DNA from: Enhydrobacter aerosaccus
GTDB taxonomy: Bacteria; Pseudomonadota; Alphaproteobacteria; Reyranellales; Reyranellaceae
NCBI GenBank assembly: GCA_903832005.1
Contig: CAIKZO010000028.1
Span: 124,001 to 188,000, forward strand
DNA: 64,000 nt
Reading direction: 5' to 3'
Shown one piece after another: positions 38,090 to 49,350 of the stretch. How positions within the stretch are numbered: position 1 is the first letter of the stretch; the number at the start of each line of letters is the position of its first letter. A program made the position numbers and the translations under genes. The notes beneath the pieces were generated by a model that had not been told where the DNA came from, did not search any database, and saw only the letters and a program-made list of their open reading frames with translations.

Positions 38090-40713
38090 ACGACGACGTT
38101 CACGATCCGGTTCGGCACGACGATCACGCGCTTGGGCGTCTTGCCCTCGAGTCCTCGTACCAGTTCCGGTAGCGCGAGCGCGGTCTTTTCCGCCACGTCC
38201 TTGGGCGCGTCCTTCGCCAGCTGGATCGTGCCGCGCAACTTTCCATTGAGCTGCACAGCCACCGTGACCGTGTCGTCGATCACGAGGGCTGCATCGGCTT
38301 CCGGCCACGGCGCGTCGGCGAGCAAGGTCTTGTGGCCGAGCTCTTCCCACAGTTGTTCGGCGAGATGCGGCGTCATCGGCCCGATCAGGCGCACGAAGAT
38401 CTCGAGCGCCTCGCGCAGCGCCCAGCCGTCGCTTTCGCCTTTGCTCTTGGCCGTGAAGGCGGAGATCGTGTTGGCAAGTTCATAGAGCCGCGCCACGGCC
38501 TTGTTGAAGTGGAAGGCCTCGATGTCGGCCGAGAGGCCGGCGACGGTCTTGTGCGCCGCGCGGCGTAGATCGGTCGCGGCGCCGGAGAGCGACGCCGGCT
38601 TGGCGGCGCCGACCGCCGGCAGGTTGGTCATCGCTTCGCTGGCGATGCGGTGCAGGCGCTGCTGGAAGCGCCAGGCGCCGGTGACGCCCGCTTCGGTCCA
38701 CTCGAGGTCGCGCTCGGGCGGACTGTCGGACAGCATGAACCAGCGCGCTGTGTCGGCGCCGTAGTCGCGGATGATCTGGTCCGGGTCGACGACGTTCTTC
38801 TTCGACTTGGACATCTTCTCCGAACGGCCGACCTCGACCGGCGACTTGTCGGAGGCGCGCACCAGGTTGCCGCCCGACGTGCGTTCGATTTCTTCGGGCA
38901 GCAGCCACGTGCCGTCGCTCGCGCGATAGGTCTCGTGGCAGACCATGCCCTGGGTGAAGAGACCGTCGAACGGCTCGTCGCGGCCGGTCATCTGCACTTC
39001 GCGCATGGCGCGCGTCCAGAAGCGCGAATAGAGCAGATGCAGGATCGCGTGCTCGACGCCGCCGATATATTGATCGACCGGCATCCAGTATTCGTTCTCG
39101 GCACGATCGAACGGCGCGGTCTCGACGCCGGGCGAGGTGAAGCGGTCGAAGTACCAGCTCGAGTCGATGAAGGTGTCGAACGTATCGGTCTCGCGCCGCG
39201 CCGGGCCACCGCAGATCGGACAAGCAACGTGCTTCCAGGTCGGGTGATGGTCGAGCGGATTGCCCGGCCGGTCGAAGGTGACGTCGTCCGGCAGCTTCAC
39301 CGGCAGATCCTTCTCCGGCACCGGCACCACGCCGTCCTTCTCGCAATGGATCGCGGGAATCGGGCAGCCCCAATAACGCTGCCGGGAGACCAGCCAGTCG
39401 CGCAACCGGTACTGCGTCGTGCCCTTGCCCACGCCCATCTCCTCGAGGCGGGCAATCACTTTGACCTTGGCGTCTTCGACTTCGAGCCCGTTCAGGAACT
39501 CGGAGTTCACGATCACGCCGTCGTCGACGTACGGCATCTCGACCTTAAGCGGCCGTGATTGGTTCTTGTCATCTGGCGGTGCAACCACCTGGAGAATCGG
39601 CAAGCCATATTTGGTCGCGAACTCATAGTCGCGCTCGTCGTGGGCTGGGCAGCCGAAGATCGCGCCGGTGCCGTATTCCATCAGCACGAAGTTGGCGGCG
39701 TAGACCGGCACGGTCCGCCCCGGGACCAGCGGATGCTTGGCGAGCAGCGGCAGCTTGTAGCCCTGCTTCTCTGCCGTCTCGACTTCCGCTGCGGCGGTGC
39801 CGGTCTTGCGGCATTCGGCGATGAAGTGCTGCAGGCCGGGATCCTTGGTCGCAAGCTCGCTGGTGATCGGATGATCGGGCGAGAGCGCCATGAACGAGGC
39901 GCCGAACAGCGTGTCCGGCCGCGTCGTGAAGATCTCGAGCTTGCCACGGTCTGCACCGGACGCATCGGTCAGCTCGAACGCGAGACGCGCGCCGCGGCTC
40001 TTGCCGATCCAGTTCGCCTGCATCAGGCGCACCTTCTCGGGCCAGCGGTCGAGCGTATCGAGGCGGCTCAGCAACTCGTCGGCGAAGCTCGTGATCTTGA
40101 GGTTCCATTGCGTGAGCTTGCGGCGCTCGACGGTGGCGCCGGTGCGCCAGCCCTTGCCCTCGATCACCTGCTCGTTGGCCAGCACCGTGTTGTCGACGGG
40201 ATCCCAGTTGACCCAGGCCTCGCGGCGATAGGCGAGACCGGCCTTCCAGAAGTCGAGGAACATCTTCTGCTCGTGCCGGTAGTAGCTCGGGTCGCAGGTG
40301 GCGAGCTCGCGGCTCCAGTCGAGCGACAGGCCCATCGACTTCAGCTGTGCCTTCATCGTGGCGATGTTGGCGTAGGTCCAGGTCTTGGGATGGGTCTTCT
40401 TCTCGATCGCGGCGTTCTCGGCCGGCAGGCCGAAGGCATCCCAACCCATCGGGTGCAGTACGTTGAAACCCTTGGCGCGCTTGTAGCGAGCGATCACATC
40501 GCCCTGCGTGTAGTTCCGCACGTGGCCCATGTGGATGCGTCCCGACGGATAGGGAAACATCTCGAGCACGTAGTATTTGGGACGCGCCTTATCCATCACG
40601 GCGCGAAAGGTCTCGCGTCCGTCCCAGACCTGCTGCCACTTGGCTTCGGTCTCGCGGAAATTATAGCGCTTGGGTTCGGACGCGGTTGTTGACGACGCGG
40701 GGGACGACGACAC
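38086..40713 (-). CDS. leuS: Leucyl-tRNA synthetase
   Basis: LeuS charges tRNA-Leu with leucine. This class I synthetase has 875 residues, normal length. The HIGH-type motif is [21 protein letters not shown], the editing domain is seen around [21 protein letters not shown] and [20 protein letters not shown], and KMSKS in [20 protein letters not shown]. The zinc-domain region has [25 protein letters not shown]. The C-terminal tRNA-binding domain is complete ([15 protein letters not shown]). A GC-rich hairpin lies in its leader. The stop codon overlaps that of the convergent GT41 gene. Confidence 0.98.
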   Translation of the reverse strand: MSSSPASSTTASEPKRYNFRETEAKWQQVWDGRETFRAVMDKARPKYYVLEMFPYPSGRIHMGHVRNYTQGDVIARYKRAKGFNVLHPMGWDAFGLPAENAAIEKKTHPKTWTYANIATMKAQLKSMGLSLDWSRELATCDPSYYRHEQKMFLDFWKAGLAYRREAWVNWDPVDNTVLANEQVIEGKGWRTGATVERRKLTQWNLKITSFADELLSRLDTLDRWPEKVRLMQANWIGKSRGARLAFELTDASGADRGKLEIFTTRPDTLFGASFMALSPDHPITSELATKDPGLQHFIAECRKTGTAAAEVETAEKQGYKLPLLAKHPLVPGRTVPVYAANFVLMEYGTGAIFGCPAHDERDYEFATKYGLPILQVVAPPDDKNQSRPLKVEMPYVDDGVIVNSEFLNGLEVEDAKVKVIARLEEMGVGKGTTQYRLRDWLVSRQRYWGCPIPAIHCEKDGVVPVPEKDLPVKLPDDVTFDRPGNPLDHHPTWKHVACPICGGPARRETDTFDTFIDSSWYFDRFTSPGVETAPFDRAENEYWMPVDQYIGGVEHAILHLLYSRFWTRAMREVQMTGRDEPFDGLFTQGMVCHETYRASDGTWLLPEEIERTSGGNLVRASDKSPVEVGRSEKMSKSKKNVVDPDQIIRDYGADTARWFMLSDSPPERDLEWTEAGVTGAWRFQQRLHRIASEAMTNLPAVGAAKPASLSGAATDLRRAAHKTVAGLSADIEAFHFNKAVARLYELANTISAFTAKSKGESDGWALREALEIFVRLIGPMTPHLAEQLWEELGHKTLLADAPWPEADAALVIDDTVTVAVQLNGKLRGTIQLAKDAPKDVAEKTALALPELVRGLEGKTPKRVIVVPNRIVNVVV

Positions 40714-40736
40714 GGAAGGACTCCCAAAACGACAGA

Positions 40737-40762
40737 GGCCGCAGCGAGTGCAAGCTGCGGCC
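40737..40762 (-). terminator. Hairpin in the leuS leader / after the DUF3576 gene
   Basis: A perfect 9-bp stem (GGCCGCAGC / GCTGCGGCC) with an 8-nt loop is followed on the minus strand by TCTGTCGTTTT, ending 24 nt before the leuS ATG. It looks like an intrinsic terminator of the upstream lipoprotein gene or an attenuator in front of leuS. A smaller 6-bp stem (AAGTCA / TGACTT) precedes it. Confidence 0.6.
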
Positions 40763-40800
40763 CCTTAAGTCAAGTACGGACGTGACTTCAGACGCCGCCC

Positions 40801-41391
40801 TCAGGTTCCACCCTGCGCGATGCGAAGCTGGCGGGCGCGGGTAAGGATCGCGTTCTCGATATCGGTGTTGGTGTGCGGATCGACCTGGGCGTCGACCCAG
40901 GCGCCGCCCTTCGGATTGGTCTGCTGCTTGAAGACCGCTACGCGGACGCCGTCGGCGCGCAGCTCGCGGTCGAGGATGGTGATCTGCACCTTCATGCGCT
41001 CGGTCGGCGCCTCCGCCGGCGTGTACCAGTCGGTGATGATCACGCCGCCGAACGGATCGGCCGAGACCAGCGGGATGAAGTTGATGGTGTCGAGGCTGGC
41101 GCGCCAGAGATAGGCGTTGACCGCGACGCCGGTGCCGCTGTCATCCTTCTTCTCGGACTTCGAGCCGAACAGGCCGCCCGGGCCGAACAGGCTGCCGGTC
41201 TCCCGATTCTGGCCTCCCAGGCCCTGCGAGGCCTGCTCCTTACTGGCGCGGCCGGCGCCGTAATCGCGTTCCTTGACGGCGCTGGGATCGCCGCCGCAAC
41301 CGACGAGGGCGGTCAGGAAGAGTGCTGCCAAGAGCACGCGAAGGGGTGTTGCAACCACCGATTTTCTGCTGTCGTCGTCGAAATTCTTCAT
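40801..41391 (-). CDS. DUF3576-type outer-membrane lipoprotein
   Basis: This 196-residue protein has a lipoprotein signal peptide: a basic start, hydrophobic LRVLLAALFLTALVG and a lipobox ending in Cys (VGCGG). A Gly/Ser-rich spacer with GSLFGPGGLFG follows, then the conserved domain VAVNAYLWRASLDTINFIPLVSADPFGGVIITDWY...ERMKVQITILDRELRADGVRVAVFKQ, which I recognise as DUF3576, usually encoded just before leuS in alphaproteobacteria. The function is unknown; an envelope role is likely from location. It should not be confused with LptE, which sits on the other side of leuS in relatives. Confidence 0.8.
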   Translation of the reverse strand: MKNFDDDSRKSVVATPLRVLLAALFLTALVGCGGDPSAVKERDYGAGRASKEQASQGLGGQNRETGSLFGPGGLFGSKSEKKDDSGTGVAVNAYLWRASLDTINFIPLVSADPFGGVIITDWYTPAEAPTERMKVQITILDRELRADGVRVAVFKQQTNPKGGAWVDAQVDPHTNTDIENAILTRARQLRIAQGGT

Positions 41392-41552
41392 AGGAGCCTA
41401 TCCGAATCCGGCCTCGGTGGCGGCGCCCGGGGCGCGGCCGGCGGACCATATGCGCACCACAAGTTGACTGCAAGCGGCCGAATTGAGGCGGATTCTTCGA
41501 TCCCACAGCGAAACTGATAGGGTTTCTATTAAGGACTGATGATCGCTTTACT

Positions 41553-41589
41553 AGCCCTTGTCCCAAGGGCTCGAAAGGCCCCTAGGGCC
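41553..41589. promoter_or_regulatory. Two adjacent hairpins in the 399-nt porin upstream region
   Basis: AGCCCTTG-TCC-CAAGGGCT (41553-41571) and GGCCC-CTA-GGGCC (41577-41589) are perfect stems lying back to back between the divergent lipoprotein and porin genes. They precede the likely porin promoter, so they may be operators or part of the lipoprotein leader. No other gene is visible in 41392-41790. Confidence 0.45.
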
Positions 41590-41652
41590 GGCTGAAATTG
41601 TGACAAAGACGCCACAGGTGCGGAGAGATTCAGGAGCGCGCGCGTCCATTTC

Positions 41653-41681
41653 TTGACCGGCCTTTGACCCACGTGTTCTAT
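41653..41681 (+). promoter_or_regulatory. Likely sigma-70-type promoter of the porin
   Basis: TTGACC (41653-41658) is followed after 17 nt by TTCTAT (41676-41681). The transcript would have a leader of about 100 nt before the porin ATG. A second TTGACC at 41664 lies too close to the same -10. Confidence 0.5.
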
Positions 41682-41790
41682 GCCTCGGTCGCAGGCGGGT
41701 TTGCGCGTGCCTTGGTTGAGGGTAACGCGTCCGTCGGTCAGACAGGCCTTTTAAGTACGTACCAGTCTCTGATCAATGAGAGGGAGAATG

Positions 41791-43185
41791 ATGAAAAAGC
41801 TTTTGCTAGGCTCGACCGCCCTGGCCGTTGGTGGTCTCATGGCCGCCCCCGCCATGGCAGCCGACCCCATCAAGATGGGTGTTGGTGGCTACTACCAGTT
41901 CTACGCACTCGCCGGCCAAGTCGAGAGCAACTACGCCTTGAACGGCACTTCGGTGCAGTACAAGGGCGTGCAGTTCATCCAGGAAGGTGAAATTCATTTC
42001 ATCGGCCAGTCGAAGATGGACAACGGCACGACGATCGGTCTCCGCGTTGAGCTCGAAGCCTGGAACCCGGCGACGAACGCCAACGGCACCGGCGGCGTTG
42101 CTGTCGGTTCGTCGGCCCGCACGATCGACGAAGCCTACCTGTTCGCCTTCGGCGACTGGGGTCGTGTTGAATTCGGCGCCAAGGACGACGCCGGCTACAT
42201 CATGTACTACGGCGCTCCGTCGGCCCTGCTCGGCTTCGGCTTCTTCCAGCACAACTCGTCGTTCAGCTGGACGAACCCGATCGCCAACTCGAACAACAAG
42301 GCGGCGTTCCGCATCTCGACCCAGACGATCGACGGCCAGTATCAGGACGTTAACCGCATCAACTACTACACGCCGCGCTTCGCCGGCTTGCAGATCGGTG
42401 TCGGCTACGCTCCGAAGATCAACCTGTCGGCGGCAACCGGCGCGGCTCTGAACGGCCCGCAGGCGAACACCGGCGGCGTGTGCGGCTTCAACGACGCCAC
42501 CACGGCCAACGCTTGCCCGACCAACGACAACTCGTGGCAGGATGCTCTCGTCATCGGCGCCAACTACCTGAACAAGTTCGGTGATGTCAGCGTCGCTGGC
42601 TATGCATCGTACTCGTACATGTCGTTCGTTGGCGGCCTGGGCAATCTGCCCGGCACCGGCGGCGGCGCCAACACGTCGACGGGTGCGAACCTGACGTCGT
42701 GGAAGCAGATGGTGTTCGGCGCGCAGGTCAGCTACGCGGGCTTCACCCTCGGTGGTTCGTACGGCTGGGACAACAACGGCCTCGGCTCGAACTACTACAC
42801 CAACGTCGACAACGACACGCGCTCCTACGCTCTTGCTTTGATGTATGAGACGGGTCCGTGGCAGTTGTCGGTTGGCGGCGTCGTGTCGTTCAACAACAAC
42901 GGTAACGGCAGCTTGTCGATCACCAACCTGGGCCAGGGCCTGAGCAGCGCTGCTGTTCTCGGTGCTCCGACCTCCACGACCAATGCCTTCGGCGGCAACC
43001 CGAACGTCGGTGGCCTGCAGTTCGGCACCGAAACGGCCACGAAGATCGAAGTTGGCGCCAACTACGCGATCGGACCGGGCGTGAAGATGATCGGTGGCTT
43101 CATCTACAACAACCTGCAGGGACCGTCGAACGCGGTCGCTGGCCAGTCTTGGGCCGCCCTGCTGGGTATGGACTTCCGCTTCTAG
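41791..43185 (+). CDS. Outer-membrane porin (alphaproteobacterial Gram-negative porin)
   Basis: This 464-residue beta-barrel protein has the signal peptide MKKLLLGSTALAVGGLMAAPAMA. The mature part starts ADPIKMGVGGYYQFYALAG and alternates in strands such as GVQFIQEGEIHFIGQSKMDNGTTIGLRVELEAW, GRVEFGAKDDAGYIMYYGAP, INYYTPRFAGLQIGVGYAPK and TKIEVGANYAIGPGVKMIGGFIYNN, ending in a terminal Phe (LLGMDFRF) for BAM recognition. Asn/Gly/Ser-rich loops fit surface exposure. GGGAG precedes the ATG at 41791, preferred over ATGs at 41776 and 41788. Frequent GTT/GCT/GGT codons differ from the GC-ending codons of neighbours, a sign of high expression. It is followed by a strong terminator. Confidence 0.93.
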   Translation: MKKLLLGSTALAVGGLMAAPAMAADPIKMGVGGYYQFYALAGQVESNYALNGTSVQYKGVQFIQEGEIHFIGQSKMDNGTTIGLRVELEAWNPATNANGTGGVAVGSSARTIDEAYLFAFGDWGRVEFGAKDDAGYIMYYGAPSALLGFGFFQHNSSFSWTNPIANSNNKAAFRISTQTIDGQYQDVNRINYYTPRFAGLQIGVGYAPKINLSAATGAALNGPQANTGGVCGFNDATTANACPTNDNSWQDALVIGANYLNKFGDVSVAGYASYSYMSFVGGLGNLPGTGGGANTSTGANLTSWKQMVFGAQVSYAGFTLGGSYGWDNNGLGSNYYTNVDNDTRSYALALMYETGPWQLSVGGVVSFNNNGNGSLSITNLGQGLSSAAVLGAPTSTTNAFGGNPNVGGLQFGTETATKIEVGANYAIGPGVKMIGGFIYNNLQGPSNAVAGQSWAALLGMDFRF

Positions 43186-43208
43186 TCATCTCGACTGGAT
43201 CGAAAGGG

Positions 43209-43240
43209 AAAGAGCGGGCGAAAGCCCGCTCTTTTCTTTT
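43209..43240 (+). terminator. Strong intrinsic terminator after the porin
   Basis: A perfect 11-bp stem (AAAGAGCGGGC / GCCCGCTCTTT) with a GAAA tetraloop is followed by a T-rich TTTTCTTTT-type tract. It lies 24 nt after the porin stop. The opposite strand also carries an A/T-rich tract, but the convergent methyltransferase ends 46 nt further on. Confidence 0.95.
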
Positions 43241-43285
43241 GTGCGTCTTCCTGAGCGCCAGGTGGCAGCGTCAGGTAGCCGTGCT

Positions 43286-44053
43286 TCAGGCGATCGCCTT
43301 GCGCCCCACGACATTCACGAACAGCGTCGGCATGTAGGTCCGCGACACCGGCAGCCGCTCGGTGGCCTGGCGGGCCAATACGGCGCGGTTGTCTTCATGA
43401 TCGAGGACGACCTGGAACAGCCCCTGCTCGACGGCGCCAGCCCGCGAATCGAGCTCCGGCCGTCCGTCCCGTTCCACCCTGTACGCGACGTCGAGGCCGA
43501 CATCGCCACCGCTGTAGAACGACGACAGGATCTCCAGCCCCTCGAACATCAGCATCAGTCCACGCACCGAGAAACGCCAGTAATCGTCGGGCGTGGCATG
43601 GAAGGCCTGCGACCACGGCGTGGCGACGAAGGCGAGGCCTCCCGGCCTCAGCAGGCTCTCGATGTTGCGGGCCGCGCGCAAGGGATCGCGCGTGTGTTCG
43701 AGCACGTGGCAGCAGATCACGAGGTCGAAGGGATCGTCGCCCAGCTTGGCCCCGAGTTGCTTCGGCGAACTGCAAATGTCGAGTACGCTGTCGACGTTGG
43801 CGCCTTCGAGCAGATCGATGCCGACGAACCTGGCGCGATCGCCGAAGCGCTTGGTGACGAGGCCGCGCCAGTTGCGCTCATTGCGATCCGACAGCAGGGC
43901 ACGCGATCCCACCTGTAACACGCGCGGCGCGCGCTTGCCGATCGACGTCGCCAGGCGCTCGAGCAGCAACTCGACCTCGCGCGTAACGCTCGTGCCGACG
44001 ACGCGTAACTCACCCTTGTGATCCGGGGGAGAGGCGCCGCCGGCCGCGGTCAT
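43286..44053 (-). CDS. Class I SAM-dependent methyltransferase
   Basis: This 255-residue methyltransferase has the Rossmann SAM site in PRVLQVGSRALLSDRN (a variant of the usual E/DxGxGxG), then FVGIDLLEGANVDSVLDI, FDLVICCHVLEHTRDPLRAARNIESLLRPGGLAFVATPW, the Methyltransf_11 pattern. The C-terminal half includes YRVERDGRPELDSRAG and a hydrophobic end. The substrate is unknown. Its ATG overlaps the lutC stop by 4 nt (ATGA), so it is the fourth gene of the lutABC operon. The first glycine of the SAM motif is kept but the loop is altered, so SAM binding should not be taken for granted. Confidence 0.8.
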   Translation of the reverse strand: MTAAGGASPPDHKGELRVVGTSVTREVELLLERLATSIGKRAPRVLQVGSRALLSDRNERNWRGLVTKRFGDRARFVGIDLLEGANVDSVLDICSSPKQLGAKLGDDPFDLVICCHVLEHTRDPLRAARNIESLLRPGGLAFVATPWSQAFHATPDDYWRFSVRGLMLMFEGLEILSSFYSGGDVGLDVAYRVERDGRPELDSRAGAVEQGLFQVVLDHEDNRAVLARQATERLPVSRTYMPTLFVNVVGRKAIA

Positions 44054-44733
44054 TCCCGAACCACCACGATATGCATGCGCCGTGGCCCGTGCGCGCCGAG
44101 CTCCATCGCCTGCTCGATGTCGCCAGTGCGCGAAGGCCCGGTGATGGTGTTCACCGTGCGCGGCATGCGGTCCTTGCCGTAGCGCGCGCGCAGCCTCTCC
44201 CACACATCCTCGTAGCCGCCGACGATGTCGGCTTCGCGCAAGACGACAACATGCGTATCGGGCAGGAGGTTGAGCGTCACCGGATGATCCGGCCCGGAAG
44301 CCATCACCAGGGTGCCAGTCTCGGCGATGCCCGCGAAGGCACCGGTGATCGACACCTGGTCGCTGCCCTCACCGCGACCGCGCCGCAGCGACAGCATCTT
44401 CTGGCTGGCCCAGTCGTAGCCCTCGAGCAGCGGCGAGGGCGCCATGGCAGCGCGCGCCGGCAGGTTGTTGCGCGCGAGATAATTGCTGACTTCACCCGGC
44501 ACGTCGCCCGCGGCCACGCGCGCAACGGTGGCGTTGTTGGTCTCGGCCCATTGGCAGAACAGCGCGACCTTCTCGGGCTGCGGCAAGCGCGCACGCGCCA
44601 CATCAGGGCCACGCGGCGGCGCGGCGAGGCGCGCTTCAACCGCTTGTTTGGCCTCGCCTGACAAGGGGCCGCGCTGGAGCGAGCGGCGGATGCCGTTCAG
44701 GATTTGCGAGCGTGGCGAAGAGTCGTCGCTCAT
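44050..44733 (-). CDS. lutC: LutC-type lactate utilisation protein
   Basis: LutC is part of the iron-sulfur L-lactate dehydrogenase complex LutABC (YkgEFG). The protein has 227 residues: an N-terminal helical region (SQILNGIRRSLQRGPLSGEAKQAVEARL), then the LUD domain with VSITGAFAGIAETGTLVMASGPDHPVTLNLLPDTHVVVL and the closing TVNTITGPSRTGDIEQAMELGAHGPRRMHIVV. The ATG at 44733 overlaps the lutB stop. A longer frame starting at 44823 adds unrelated sequence and was rejected. It follows lutA and lutB in the usual order. Confidence 0.92.
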   Translation of the reverse strand: MSDDSSPRSQILNGIRRSLQRGPLSGEAKQAVEARLAAPPRGPDVARARLPQPEKVALFCQWAETNNATVARVAAGDVPGEVSNYLARNNLPARAAMAPSPLLEGYDWASQKMLSLRRGRGEGSDQVSITGAFAGIAETGTLVMASGPDHPVTLNLLPDTHVVVLREADIVGGYEDVWERLRARYGKDRMPRTVNTITGPSRTGDIEQAMELGAHGPRRMHIVVVRE

Positions 44734-46163
44734 GGCCGTGTCCGTGCGCCGCCGTGGCGTGCCCATTGCGCATGGAAAGTGCCGCCGGCTTGCGGGGCAG
44801 GGAAGTCGCGGAAGCGTGTCCATCCGCCGGCCAGTGGCAGGGTGCCGTAGCGGCCATCGGCCCTGCCGAACAGCGCCAGCACGCGATTGGCGATGCCGGT
44901 CAGGCGCCGGTAAAGCTTCGGCCGGCGCGCGAGAAAGCTCCAGAGCGCCAGGCCCTGTCGCACTGCCTTAGGTGTGAGGTGCCGCTCGAATTCGCGCTCG
45001 CGCCAGTGGCGCATCAGCTTCGGCAGAGGAATGCGCACCGGGCAAACGCTCTCGCAGCGGCCGCAGAAAGTCGAGGCGTTGGGCAAATTGCCGGCCTCCT
45101 CGACACCGATCAGTTGCGGCGTCAGCACGGCGCCGATCGGTCCGGGATAGACCCAGCCATAGGCATGGCCACCGATGGCGCCGTAGACCGGACAATGGTT
45201 CATGCAGGCGCCGCAGCGAATGCAGCGCAGGATCTCCTGCATTTCGGTGCCGAGCACGCTGGAGCGGCCGTTGTCGAGGATGACGACATGATAGGCCGAG
45301 GGCCCGTCGAGATCGCCGTCGCGCTTGGGGCCGGTATTGAGCGTGGTGTAGGCCGACGATTCCTGCCCCGTCGCCGAGCGCGCCAGCACGCGCAGCAGCA
45401 CCGCCGCGTCCTCGAGCGTCGGGATCACCTTCTCGATCGTGGCCAGCACGATGTGCATCTTGGGCAGCGTGTTGGACAGATCGGCGTTGCCCTCGTTGGT
45501 CACGAGCATCGACGAGCCGGTCTCGGCCACAAGGAAGTTGGCGCCGGTCAGGCCGACGTCGGCATCGAGGAATTTCTGGCGCAGGACGTAGCGCGCCTCG
45601 GCCACCAGGTCGTTGCGCTCGGTCAGGCGCTTGGTGAAGCCAAGCGGACCATGATGCTCGAGGAACGTGTCGGCGACCTGGTCCTTGGTGAGGTGGACGG
45701 CGGGCGCGATGATGTGGCTGGGCGGCTCTTTGCGCAGCTGGATGATGTACTCGCCGAGATCGGTCTCGATCGGCGCGATGCCCGCCTCTTCGAGATGATC
45801 GTTGAGCGCGATCTCCTCGGCTACCATCGACTTCGACTTGGCGACCGTTCTGGCACCGACGCTCTTGCACAGGTCGGTGATGATGCGCCGCGCATCGGCG
45901 GCGGTCGGTGCCCAATGCACATGGCCACCGAGCGCGATCACCTTGCGCTCGAACTCCTCGAGGTAGAAATCGAGATTGGCCAGCGCGTGGTTCTTGATGT
46001 CGCGGGCGCGATCGCGCAGCAACTCGAATTCGGGCAGGCGCTCGGCGGCCAGGCGTCGGCGCTCCGAGAAGCCGACCTTCAGCATGGCCAGTGAATCCTG
46101 CAGGTTCGGATTGGCCAGCGCGTCGCTGACGTTGTGCTTGAAGTCGTGCGCGGTCGATTCCAT
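44730..46163 (-). CDS. lutB: LutB-type iron-sulfur protein of lactate utilisation
   Basis: LutB is the central subunit of the LutABC complex that oxidises L-lactate to pyruvate. The protein has 477 residues. The N-terminal LUD domain includes SKSMVAEEIALNDHLEEAGIAPIETDLGEYIIQL and DVGLTGANFLVAETGSSMLVTNEGNADLSNTLPKMHIVLATIEKVIP. Two [4Fe-4S] motifs follow, CIRCGACMNHCPVY and CGRCESVCPVRIP, with the fourth ligand Cys placed as in the ferredoxin-like pattern. The C-terminal tail (about 410-477) is basic and less conserved. The start overlaps the lutA stop by one base. Confidence 0.95.
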   Translation of the reverse strand: MESTAHDFKHNVSDALANPNLQDSLAMLKVGFSERRRLAAERLPEFELLRDRARDIKNHALANLDFYLEEFERKVIALGGHVHWAPTAADARRIITDLCKSVGARTVAKSKSMVAEEIALNDHLEEAGIAPIETDLGEYIIQLRKEPPSHIIAPAVHLTKDQVADTFLEHHGPLGFTKRLTERNDLVAEARYVLRQKFLDADVGLTGANFLVAETGSSMLVTNEGNADLSNTLPKMHIVLATIEKVIPTLEDAAVLLRVLARSATGQESSAYTTLNTGPKRDGDLDGPSAYHVVILDNGRSSVLGTEMQEILRCIRCGACMNHCPVYGAIGGHAYGWVYPGPIGAVLTPQLIGVEEAGNLPNASTFCGRCESVCPVRIPLPKLMRHWREREFERHLTPKAVRQGLALWSFLARRPKLYRRLTGIANRVLALFGRADGRYGTLPLAGGWTRFRDFPAPQAGGTFHAQWARHGGARTRP

Positions 46164-46987
46164 CAGCGCGTCACCGTCTCGGGCTCGCCGCCCTCAGGCT
46201 CTCCAATGGGTGCGATCGAGCCCATGTCGGCCAACACTTCGGCCACATGCCTGACCTGTACCGCGCTGCCTTCGCGTTGCAGCTTGCCGGCCATGTTCAT
46301 CAGGCAGCCGAGGTCGCCCGCCAGCAAGGTGCCGGCGCCGGTCGCGGCGATGTCGCCCGACTTCTCGCCGACCATGGCATTCGAGATTTCGGGATACTTC
46401 ACGCAAAAGGTGCCGCCGAAGCCGCAGCAGACTTCCGGCGTCTTCATCTCGCTGAGCTTCAACCCCTCGACCGAGCCGAGCAGTCGCCGCGGCTGTGCCT
46501 TGACGCCCAGTTCGCGCAGGCCGGAGCAGGAATCGTGATAGGTGACAGTGCCCTCATAGCGGGCGGCCACTTTGTCGACGCCCAGCACGTCGACCAGGAA
46601 CGACATCAGTTCGTAACTCCGCCCGGCGAGATTCTCAGCCCGCGCTTTCATCGCGGGATCGTCGTCGAACAGGCCAGGATAATGATGGGACAGCATGCCG
46701 CCGCAGGACCCCGACGGCGCCACGACGGCCTCATAGCCCTCGAAGGCGTCGATGATCTGCGTGGCGATGGCGCGGGTCGTCGCGCGGTCGCCGGAATTGT
46801 AGGCCGGTTGGCCGCAGCAGACCTGCAGCGGCGGGACCTCGACGATGCATCCGGCATCCTCGAGCAATTTGATCGCGGCGAAACCGACCGACGGCCTGAA
46901 AAGATCGACCAGGCAGGTGACGAAAAGCGCAACGCGACGCGCAGGTGGTGAATGTTTGTCGTGCAAATTGGACACGACGGGCACCAT
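46163..46987 (-). CDS. lutA: LutA-type (CCG-domain) iron-sulfur protein of lactate utilisation
   Basis: LutA is the third subunit of the lactate oxidation complex. Its 274 residues carry two CCG (heterodisulfide reductase-like) cysteine domains: VALFVTCLVDLFRPSVG...LQVCCGQPAYNSGD...VAPSGSCGGML and VTYHDSCSGLRELGVKAQPRRLL...TPEVCCGFGGTFCVKYPEIS. The ATG at 46987 was chosen; a TTG at 47011 after AAGGGG would add eight residues. It is the first gene of the four-gene operon and is divergent from katG, with a palindromic operator between them that could affect both. The expected fuel is L-lactate, which fits an aerobic heterotroph. Confidence 0.93.
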   Translation of the reverse strand: MVPVVSNLHDKHSPPARRVALFVTCLVDLFRPSVGFAAIKLLEDAGCIVEVPPLQVCCGQPAYNSGDRATTRAIATQIIDAFEGYEAVVAPSGSCGGMLSHHYPGLFDDDPAMKARAENLAGRSYELMSFLVDVLGVDKVAARYEGTVTYHDSCSGLRELGVKAQPRRLLGSVEGLKLSEMKTPEVCCGFGGTFCVKYPEISNAMVGEKSGDIAATGAGTLLAGDLGCLMNMAGKLQREGSAVQVRHVAEVLADMGSIAPIGEPEGGEPETVTR

Positions 46988-47019
46988 GGCAGCGGTAAAA
47001 AATCGGTGCAATGCCCCTT

Positions 47020-47038
47020 GTTTAGAATTCTTCTAAAC
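47020..47038. promoter_or_regulatory. ICE/Irr-type palindrome in the katG promoter
   Basis: GTTTAGAATTCTTCTAAAC is a perfect palindrome (8-bp arms, TTC centre) matching the TTAGAA-N3-TTCTAA pattern of the iron control element bound by Irr in alphaproteobacteria (consensus from memory). It lies between a -35-like TTGTTT (47018-47023) and a -10-like TATAAG (47039-47044), so a bound repressor would occlude the promoter. It is also 33 nt from the lutA ATG on the other strand. Confidence 0.7.
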
Positions 47039-47043
47039 TATAA

Positions 47044-49281
<2,238 letters not shown>

Positions 49282-49308
49282 AGCCGAGTCCGCGCGATCG
49301 TGATCGGG

Positions 49309-49331
49309 GAGGGGCGGCAACGTCGCCCCTC
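49309..49331 (+). terminator. Hairpin after katG
   Basis: A perfect 8-bp stem (GAGGGGCG / CGCCCCTC) with a 7-nt loop lies 27 nt after the katG stop. It is followed by TCATGGCATTAT without a clean T-run, so termination may be partial. Confidence 0.6.
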
Positions 49332-49350
49332 TCATGGCATTATAACCGTC

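Noticed and set aside
40801-41391. Assignment of the lipoprotein as LptE
   Set aside because: Its conserved domain fits DUF3576, and it lies upstream rather than downstream of leuS.
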